DNA of 37,269 nt, taken from positions 1 through 37,269 of the forward strand of contig JAHFRC010000001.1 in assembly GCA_023259015.1 (NCBI GenBank), read 5' to 3'. Numbering within the stretch: position 1 is the stretch's first letter; every line of letters begins with the position of its first letter. The position numbers and the translations under genes were made by a program. Positions 31,189-37,269 of this stretch are shown here, piece after piece. This DNA is from Nitrosomonadales bacterium (GTDB lineage: Bacteria > Pseudomonadota > Gammaproteobacteria > Burkholderiales > Gallionellaceae). The notes beneath the pieces were generated by a model. The model was not told where the DNA came from. It did no database searches and saw nothing but the letters and a program-made list of their open reading frames with translations.

Positions 31189-33268
31189 CATTTACATAGA
31201 GGTGATCCGGCAAAAGGGCATCTTGATGTCTTTGCCACATCTGGGTGTAGGCATCCTCGATATGCCCTGTGATCAGTGCAGTATTGAACAATGAGTGCGT
31301 GATTCGATTTTTTTCCAGCTTCTGTCTGATCAAGGCGAGTTTCCCAGGGTTTGTTGCAAGTTCCAGTGCAAGGGTTTTATATTCTCCATGGGAACGCGTT
31401 ATCAGTTCGGACAGCCCTATTGAGTTGAGCAGGCTTGCCGCAACCCTGCCCGCAAACGTATCGCCAAGGCAGGTGAGCAGGGGTAGTCCAACCCTCAAGG
31501 CATCGCTTGCCGTAGTGGCGGCATTATAGAAAAATGTGTCGAGGAATAAATCCGCCAGTCGATGGCGCGCCAGATGATCTGGCAGGGCCATTCTTTTTGC
31601 AAATACAATCCGTTCCGGGGAAATGCCACGACTACTTGCTTCGTTTCGCAGGTTCCGCTCCGTCTGCGCGTTGCTTTCGAGCAGCCATAAAATGCTTCCC
31701 TCAACCTGCTTGAGCAGTTGCATCCAGATATCAAAAACGGTTGGGGTGATTTTGTGGCAGCTGTTAAAGCAACAAAAAACGAATCCTGTTTCGGGCAGCC
31801 CCACTTTGCTGCGGGTAATCTTGTGTTTCGAAATATGTTTGTTGGAATCGTTGGCCTGGAAGGAGTTTGGTAAATAGACCACTTTCTCATTATAGAAAAC
31901 ACGGCTGCTCTCCGGGATGACAAGCCGGTCAGCCATGATGTAATCCATGTAGCCCGCTCCCATCGTCCCTGTGTATCCCAGATAGTTTACCTGCACCGGC
32001 GCAGGGCGCAGGGCAAAAATACCGGTGCGTGAGCCGGATGTATGGCCGTTAAGATCCACGGCAATATCTATTTCCAAATCGCGCATCAGTTCTGCTATTT
32101 GTGCGGTCTTCATCTGGCTGGCATCTACAAACTTGTCGAATGCCTTGACTATGCGTTTTCGCAACTGGCTTTGGTCGTCAAGGCAAAGCGAGATGGCAAT
32201 GGTCTCAAACCGTGATTTATCATGTTGCTCAAACACCCCTGCTATCAGTTCCCCAACCGGGTGCTCGCGAAAATCTGCTGAAACATAAGCCAGCCTTATT
32301 TTGTTGTGCGAGTGCCTGTGGCTGGTTTTTGTATCGGGCGCAGCTTCAGGGTATAGTTTCCGAACATATATTTCAGCGCACCGTTTTTGCTGCGCCGGTG
32401 TGGAGGGGATCGCCAGCAGGAAGAAAGGACTGGATACTTCCTTTCCAGCTTCAACCCCGGCCAATAATTCATGAAAGTCGTTTTCAATTCCTTCCCAATC
32501 GCAACAATGCATTTTGCTATCCAGATACGAGCCAACTGCGAAAATATAATCAGGTTTTATCGATAATAATTTCTTGAAACAGGCGGCAGCTTCTTCATGC
32601 AGCGATGCTTCGAATAAGGCGCCGGCAAGGTTCTGGTATGTGTCAGCATGATCCGGCATGGACATCAATACTTTTTTAAAGCAGGTGGCCGCCTCCTTGT
32701 ACCGTTTTGCTTCGGCGAGGACTATGCCAAGGTTGTTATGCGCTTCAGTGAAATCAGGCTTGATCTGGATCGCCTGCCGGAAGCACGCCTCGGCTTCACC
32801 CAGCCTGCCCAAGCCCTTGAGGGTGATGCCCAGGTTGTTATGTGCGTTGGCGCTCTGCCGATTTAATTGCAGCCCTCGCCGGTGGCAGGCCTCGGCCTCT
32901 TCCAGCCTGCCAAGGTCGTAAAGGGCATTACCCAAGTTGCCATGCGCATCAGCGTCAAGGGGAGAAAATTTGGCTGCATTTTTTAATGCAGGCAGGCCAT
33001 CCTTGCCTTGCATTCGAAGCGACACACCCAATAAATTCCAGACGAGCCCTGAATCGGGGTATCGTTCGAGCATTAAATGCGCCAGATTCCCTAGTTCCAT
33101 GAGTTGCCCAGCGTTAAACAGGGTAATCAACTGGTGGCATTCGGCTGCGGGTGGCGCCGCTTTTTTAGCGGAAGGCTTTGACTTGGCGGACTCATACCAT
33201 TCCTGGCAGCATCTTTCGAATATTTCTCCGCTGCCGCAGGGGCATGGATCGTTACTTCCTGGTTTCAT
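31178..33268 (-). CDS. SEC-C / TPR / O-GlcNAc transferase (SPINDLY-like, GT41)
   Basis: A 696-residue protein. A SEC-C motif (PCPCGSGEIFERCC, 9-21) and about four TPRs (107-240) lead into a GT41 catalytic region. The latter shows IRLAYVSADFREHPVG (H336, matching the conserved OGT His), VDLNGHTSGSRTGIFALRPA, VNYLGYTGTMGAGYMDYI, CFNSCHKITPTVFDIWM (K506, the UDP-binding Lys equivalent), FYNAATTASDALRVGLPL and DTFAGRVAASLL. It is predicted to transfer GlcNAc or another sugar from a UDP donor to Ser/Thr of cytosolic proteins. The first 120 residues closely match the SGNH protein at 21225. The last few residues lie in the GT-C/TPR remnant, so the original C-terminus may have been replaced. Confidence 0.9.
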   Translation of the reverse strand: MKPGSNDPCPCGSGEIFERCCQEWYESAKSKPSAKKAAPPAAECHQLITLFNAGQLMELGNLAHLMLERYPDSGLVWNLLGVSLRMQGKDGLPALKNAAKFSPLDADAHGNLGNALYDLGRLEEAEACHRRGLQLNRQSANAHNNLGITLKGLGRLGEAEACFRQAIQIKPDFTEAHNNLGIVLAEAKRYKEAATCFKKVLMSMPDHADTYQNLAGALFEASLHEEAAACFKKLLSIKPDYIFAVGSYLDSKMHCCDWEGIENDFHELLAGVEAGKEVSSPFFLLAIPSTPAQQKRCAEIYVRKLYPEAAPDTKTSHRHSHNKIRLAYVSADFREHPVGELIAGVFEQHDKSRFETIAISLCLDDQSQLRKRIVKAFDKFVDASQMKTAQIAELMRDLEIDIAVDLNGHTSGSRTGIFALRPAPVQVNYLGYTGTMGAGYMDYIMADRLVIPESSRVFYNEKVVYLPNSFQANDSNKHISKHKITRSKVGLPETGFVFCCFNSCHKITPTVFDIWMQLLKQVEGSILWLLESNAQTERNLRNEASSRGISPERIVFAKRMALPDHLARHRLADLFLDTFFYNAATTASDALRVGLPLLTCLGDTFAGRVAASLLNSIGLSELITRSHGEYKTLALELATNPGKLALIRQKLEKNRITHSLFNTALITGHIEDAYTQMWQRHQDALLPDHLYVNDIG

Positions 33269-33362
33269 GCTTGTCTTTTTTAAACGGTTATCAGGAACTG
33301 CAAATGAACAAGGGTAACCGCAAAGCAGTCGTCCTGATTTGAAACAATTATTGCATCAAATA

Positions 33363-34450
33363 TTGCTTTCCGCCAGAAACATATTGCACTCCCATGAGGA
33401 GTGAGGAAGGCAGATGCAACAACTGGAATTGGGGTCTGGAATTGGGGTTAAGGAGTAAAAGGGCTGCAGAGGATAAAGCGGTATGCTGCCCGGATGGAGA
33501 TGATTACCGAAGAGGCCGCCAGACGGCTGGAAGCGCTCAAGTTCTGGGACAAGCATGGACTGGGAGCGGCATTGGACTTTTACAGGGTTTCACGGCGCAT
33601 CCTGTTCAACTGGAAGCGCCAGTACCGTGAGTCCGACGGCAATGCGGGGAGCCTGAATGCTCAAAGCCGAGCGCCGAAGCGACGTCGCACACGACAAAGG
33701 CCTGCTGCCGTATTGAACCGTTTGGGGGAGTTGAGGAAGCGCCATCCCGGTTTGGGGGCAGAAAAGCTGCAATTATTCTTGGCCGACTGGTGCGAGCCAC
33801 GCAACCTTTCAGCGCCGTCTGTGCGCACTGTCATTCGCTTGGTTGCCGAACGACCGGAGTTCAAAAAGGCCAAACCATCCAAGGCCAGGACAAACCGCCG
33901 CAAAGCGGCGCATGATCGCAAGCCCAAAGGGTTCAAGGCTGCGCACCCGGGGCAGTGTGTGGGCGTAGACACCATCGAGATACAGCGCGATGGACTCAAG
34001 AGCTACATCAGCCCTTCACCGATATTCACAGCCGCTTTGCCTTGGCGGTAGCCTCGACCTCCAAGAGCAGCAAGCGCGCCACCATCCTGTGGCGGCTTTC
34101 CAAGGCCTGTTTCCCCTACCCGATTGAGCGGGTGTTGTCGGACAACGGCAGCGAGTTCAAGTTGGCTTTCGACGCCTAGGTGGTCAAAGGTGGCTCGGGC
34201 CGCTGGTTAACCTACCCCGGGATACTCAAGATGAACGCGCACGTCGAGCGCTTCAACGGCAGCCTGCAGCAGGAATTCGTTGCCTACCACGAGGACTTGC
34301 TGTTCACGGACATCGACCTGTTCAACGATAAACTGTTCGATTACCTGGTTTGGTTTAACTCCGAGCGACCGCATTATGGCCTCGAGTTAAAATCCCCCTG
34401 CGAGTTTTTGAGAGACAACCATCAGTGCAATATGTATTGGCGGAAGACAA
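33363..34450 (+). mobile_element. Decayed DDE insertion sequence with imperfect terminal inverted repeats
   Basis: The left end (33363-33389: TTGCTTTCCGCCAGAAAC then ATATTGCAC) and the reverse complement of the right end (34425-34450: TTGTCTTCCGCCAATAC then ATATTGCAC) match apart from a few substitutions and one gap. The right repeat lies inside the 3' coding part of the transposase. The transposase is broken, so the element is presumably immobile. No clear target duplication was found. It separates the glycan locus from the cytochrome operon. Confidence 0.7.
33423..33448 (+). repeat. Perfect 13-bp tandem duplication near the IS left end
   Basis: CTGGAATTGGGGT occurs twice without a gap (33423-33435 and 33436-33448) just inside the left terminal repeat and about 45 bp before the transposase start. 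It could be a transposase binding site or part of its promoter. A related AAATTGGGGTAAGGA closes the window at 37255-37269. Confidence 0.6.
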
Positions 34451-34476
34451 AGCCTAGCTGGGGGCAGGTCAAATGA
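33494..34476 (+). pseudogene. Transposase with integrase core, frameshifted and interrupted
   Basis: Three track ORFs are pieces of one gene. The first (33494-34051) has an N-terminal helix-turn-helix (LGAALDFYRVSRRILFNWKR) and the start of the rve/integrase core (GQCVGVDTIEIQRDG, first Asp). One base appears lost at about 34011-34013, after KSYIS, and reading continues in the next frame as TFTDIHSRFALAVAS and VLSDNGSEF (second Asp). An in-frame TAG at 34177-34179 then interrupts it before KMNAHVERFNGSLQQEFV (catalytic Glu) and WFNSERPHYGL. The family is IS481/ISNCY-like. Two independent lesions show it is inactive unless recoding occurs. Confidence 0.85.
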
Positions 34477-34522
34477 TTTAAAACATCATGGCACAACATC
34501 CACATGAACTCCAAAGACAACA

Positions 34523-35545
34523 TTAGTTAGGTAGCGGATGAAAAGCCTTGGCAATATAAGCGATGATTGCGGTAATTTCCCTATCGTTGAGGACGGACTT
34601 CCATGCCGGCATTGAGGTATCCGGTAGGCCTTCGCGTATTGTTGCAGACAGACGGGTTCGGGTCATGGTGCCCATGAAGAGGGGGTCGCGCAGGTTTCGC
34701 GGATGAGGCTCGAGAAAGCTGCCGATCCAGTTTTTGCCGGTGCCATCGGCGGCATGGCAGAAGGCGCAATTGTTTTGCCAGAGCTTCTGGCCTTTGCGTT
34801 CTAACTGAGTCATGCCCGTGAGTTGTAGCGGCCTGTCATGCAACAGGTAAGGGCTGGCGCTGGACATTGCATCAACGGTAGCAGTATAGGAGTAGTTATT
34901 GCGCGGATAGGATAGCGGATAAGCTTCCCAAGTGATGCCGGTGCTACTGTTGCCTGTGGAATTAGCAGGGCCGCCGCCGCGATCATGGCAGACAACGCAA
35001 CTGGATAGGAATAGGCGCTTGCCGCGAGCCTGCTCCAGGCTTAACTTTTCCCACGGGTAACTGACGGAGATTTCACCCGTGGCAAATGGAAACGCCGCTT
35101 GGTAGCGTTGGTGATCCGGCCAGCCGTTCTCTGGGGTATGGTAGTGCGTGTTGATAGCCTTGCGGTGTACAAATTCATCCATCACAAATGCGGCAACCTG
35201 CGCCATTTCCGTGTCGTTCAGCACGTTACGGAAAGAATTCATCGCTGTTCCAGGTTTGCCGTTACGCAATATCGAGGCGATATGTTCCTGGGTAAACTGC
35301 GCAGTCTTGGGGCCGGTAAAATCAATGGGCGGCGGCCTGAGGAAGCTGGCGGCTACCGTTTGCGCGTTACCGGAATAGCCATGGCAGAAATAACACCGGA
35401 AATTATAGATTTTCCGGCCGGCTTCAAGTTGCGCCGAAGTTGGAACAGGGTGAAGCGCGTCGGTGCTTGAGGCAGCCACCATTTTGCCGTAATGGGCGGT
35501 GGCTGCGAAAGCCAAGAGGCCTGTTGCCAAAATCCGCCATTTCAC
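34523..35545 (-). CDS. Triheme c-type cytochrome, second gene of the pair
   Basis: The track ORF extends to 35644, but the likely start is GTG 35545, overlapping the stop of the upstream cytochrome gene (GTGA) and giving 340 aa with an N-terminal signal (VKWRILATGLLAFAATAHYG). Three heme sites are present: CYFCH, CVVCH and CAFCH. Methionine ligands are evident for domains 1 (GKPGTAMNSF) and 3 (DTSMPAW). The middle domain has an atypical long segment rich in Ser/Tyr and lacks the PGTxM pattern. It is a periplasmic electron carrier, probably partnering the upstream cytochrome. The terminal donor or acceptor is not encoded in the window. Confidence 0.9.
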   Translation of the reverse strand: MKWRILATGLLAFAATAHYGKMVAASSTDALHPVPTSAQLEAGRKIYNFRCYFCHGYSGNAQTVAASFLRPPPIDFTGPKTAQFTQEHIASILRNGKPGTAMNSFRNVLNDTEMAQVAAFVMDEFVHRKAINTHYHTPENGWPDHQRYQAAFPFATGEISVSYPWEKLSLEQARGKRLFLSSCVVCHDRGGGPANSTGNSSTGITWEAYPLSYPRNNYSYTATVDAMSSASPYLLHDRPLQLTGMTQLERKGQKLWQNNCAFCHAADGTGKNWIGSFLEPHPRNLRDPLFMGTMTRTRLSATIREGLPDTSMPAWKSVLNDREITAIIAYIAKAFHPLPN

Positions 35546-36687
35546 TTGGTGCTTGCTTTCGCCCCGAGATTTGGCTGAATGAAGGTCTGGAAGACGAATT
35601 CTGTGATGTTGGCAATTTCCTGTTCGGTAAGCACCTTGCCCCATGCCGGCATTTCGGTTCCAGGGCGCCCATCGGATACAGAAAGAAAAATTCTCGGGCG
35701 ATTAAGCGTGACACGCGAGTAGTCATCCTTGAAATTGCGCACCTTGGGGTTTATGAAGTAGGCTCGCGGCCCTTGCGCATCCCCCTCAATGCCATGGCAG
35801 GTAGCACAATTTGCCATGAAAAATTGTTTGCCGAGCTGTGCATTGCCTTTAAGTTTTTTGGGCAGCGGCAAACTCATATCGGATTCAGTTGGCGCAGTTG
35901 GTAGCTGGCTGGCGGGAGTTTTGGCGCCGGGTGTAGCTTGGGCGATGGCCGGAACCTGTTTGTCGGAAGGGGATTTGGGGAGACTGGGTATCATTACAAG
36001 GCGGATATAGTCCACCACGGCCCCGATATTTTCTGCGGTTATCCTGTCGGCAAAACCGGCCTTGACCGAGCCATGACGTCCTTTGGTGACAGAAGCGATC
36101 ATGCGTTCGCGGGTGAGGGTTGTCTGGTTCTTGGGTACCGTCAGGTCGGGTGGTGTGCCAGTCATTTCGTCGGATTGCACGCCTTGGCCACGGTCACCAT
36201 GGCAAACCTGGCAAAAGTGGCCGTAAACACCACGGCCAAGGGCTATGCGTGGGTCAAGGGCTACCAGCATGAACCTGCCGCGGATGTAATCCACAACCGA
36301 AGAAATTTCATTTTCGCTAAACCTGGTTTTCCATGAAACCATGGCGGTGCCAGGCTTGCCATTTGTGACGACATTAATCATTTGTTCGCGGGTGAGATTG
36401 GCAGCCGCATTGAAATCGCGTGGTGGAGGAATCAGGTTTGTGTCAGCCCGGCTGTTGCCGGAACCACGGTCACCATGGCAAACCGAGCAATGTCTTTTAT
36501 ATAGGGCTTCAGCAGGTTCATCGCCCGTTCTTTGCGAACGGTAGCCGGGTGTGGCTTGGGCTGGAGAGAAACTGCCAATACACGCCAGGAGCAGGCCAAG
36601 CGCCAAAGTGATGCAGGCTCGCAGGACGCTGGTGTTGTTTGACATGGGGGTGTCTTTGCGCATCATATGGGATGTTTTCATTAACAT
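35542..36687 (-). CDS. Triheme c-type cytochrome, first gene of the pair
   Basis: The start is taken at ATG 36687, with AAGGA 5 bp upstream, rather than the track start at 36738; this gives 381 aa. A basic N-region and hydrophobic stretch (ACITLALGLLLACIGSF) ending SPAQA form a Sec signal peptide. Three class I cytochrome c domains follow: CSVCHGDRGSG, CQVCHGDRGQG and CATCHGIEGDA. Axial methionines are seen in domain 1 (GKPGTAMVSW) and domain 3 (GRPGTEMPAW). In domain 2 the aligned residue is Lys (GRHGSVKAGF). A proline/alanine-rich linker separates domains 2 and 3. It is a periplasmic electron-transfer protein; the pathway is unknown, though iron- or sulfur-oxidising metabolism would fit such an organism. 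Confidence 0.9.
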   Translation of the reverse strand: MLMKTSHMMRKDTPMSNNTSVLRACITLALGLLLACIGSFSPAQATPGYRSQRTGDEPAEALYKRHCSVCHGDRGSGNSRADTNLIPPPRDFNAAANLTREQMINVVTNGKPGTAMVSWKTRFSENEISSVVDYIRGRFMLVALDPRIALGRGVYGHFCQVCHGDRGQGVQSDEMTGTPPDLTVPKNQTTLTRERMIASVTKGRHGSVKAGFADRITAENIGAVVDYIRLVMIPSLPKSPSDKQVPAIAQATPGAKTPASQLPTAPTESDMSLPLPKKLKGNAQLGKQFFMANCATCHGIEGDAQGPRAYFINPKVRNFKDDYSRVTLNRPRIFLSVSDGRPGTEMPAWGKVLTEQEIANITEFVFQTFIQPNLGAKASTK

Positions 36688-37269
36688 GTTTTCCTTCGGT
36701 CTGTCGCAACTTTGCTGGCTGGGAGCAGCAATAATCAAGCCGATCCTGGCGCTAAGGCAATGAATTTAAGTAAGTGAATGAAGCGTTGCTTGATATGCTG
36801 GCACGCAGGTTGCATTCTATAACAAGCCAACGCATATTGCCACAGTATCGACATGGCAATTACTTTGTCAGCCTGCTGCAAGATACCCGTGAACTTGCGC
36901 GGCAAACTGATACTTACATTGATTTTTATAATATTTTGTTCTGCAGCCATTGCATGGTGTGTAATTACAACAAGAGCTTGCTAGTTTAAAGCAACAAAGT
37001 AGACCAAAAATTTTTATGATAGTTTCCTAAAAATTCAGTGTCCGCATAAATGCACTACTAAGGGGATATACGGACTAAAGTTCATACAGTATTGCCAACA
37101 AGAAGCGGAGTAAGCAGGCAATACTGCAAATATTCTTCTTCGCGTAAAAACTTCATTAATGCACTGCCGCAACTACTGACATGTAAGCAAGAAAACCAAG
37201 AGTCAGTAAAGGTAATTTTGCTGGTTGGACGAATCCAAGTTTTTTGTAATGCAAAAATTGGGGTAAGGA
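36688..37269. other. Region upstream of the cytochrome operon, no gene seen
   Basis: About 580 bp to the window edge. The two ORFs of 71 codons, on opposite strands near 36735-36989, overlap each other and have no family features. The region should hold the cytochrome promoter, but I could not identify a convincing -35/-10 pair. It is AT-richer than the coding sequence. Confidence 0.4.

Noticed and set aside
36735-36989. Two short overlapping ORFs on opposite strands upstream of the cytochrome operon
   Set aside because: They are mutually antisense, of about 71 codons each, with no motif or convincing translation signal.

Overview
This window looks like a chromosomal segment from a Gram-negative bacterium. 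A betaproteobacterium of the Nitrosomonadales/Gallionellaceae type is my best guess, from the style of the membrane glycosyltransferases, the multiheme c-type cytochromes and the intergenic repeats; no rRNA, tRNA or housekeeping gene fixes the taxonomy. Almost all of it is a cell-surface or secreted-glycan locus, followed by a decayed insertion sequence and a two-gene c-type cytochrome operon.

Layout. (1) 16-13915, minus strand: a polytopic GT-C-like membrane protein, an IS3-type transposase tail, a GtrA-type flippase, a methyltransferase, three acyltransferase-3 proteins (one fused to an SGNH esterase domain) and three paralogous GT-C/TPR membrane proteins. (2) 14510-20839, plus strand: a tightly coupled eight-gene operon with a VioA-like sugar aminotransferase, a WbqC-family protein, two tandem GH43/GH32-like beta-propeller proteins, a GNAT acetyltransferase, a methyltransferase, a GtrB-like glycosyltransferase and a GtrA flippase. 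A MITE-like element sits on its last stop codon. (3) 21225-33268, minus strand: a SEC-C/TPR/SGNH protein, a structured-repeat intergenic region, a GT-C/TPR paralogue, then a hexapeptide acyltransferase, two EmrE-like half-transporters resembling ArnE/ArnF, a sulfotransferase and a GT2 enzyme; after these come a fifth GT-C/TPR paralogue and a SEC-C/TPR/O-GlcNAc-transferase (SPINDLY-like) protein. (4) 33363-34450: a decayed DDE insertion sequence. (5) 34523-36687: two triheme cytochromes c.

How the parts may work together (inference). Cytosolic enzymes make modified sugars (aminotransferase, GNAT, methyltransferases). GT2 enzymes load sugars onto a polyprenyl phosphate. GtrA and the ArnE/F-like pair flip the carriers. 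The polytopic GT-C proteins transfer the sugars in the periplasm. The acyltransferases, SGNH domains and sulfotransferase decorate the product.

The most striking feature is the family of five full-length GT-C/TPR paralogues (about 633-650 aa). I also found remnants of further copies below the ORF-track size limit: a 3' tail of 33 codons between SPINDLY and the fifth copy, an 18-codon 5' stub after the first copy, and a weaker tail upstream of the third. The array has therefore expanded and partly collapsed. Other points of note are two proteins sharing a SEC-C/TPR front end but carrying different catalytic tails, and a pair of inverted hairpin repeats whose stem differences are compensatory.
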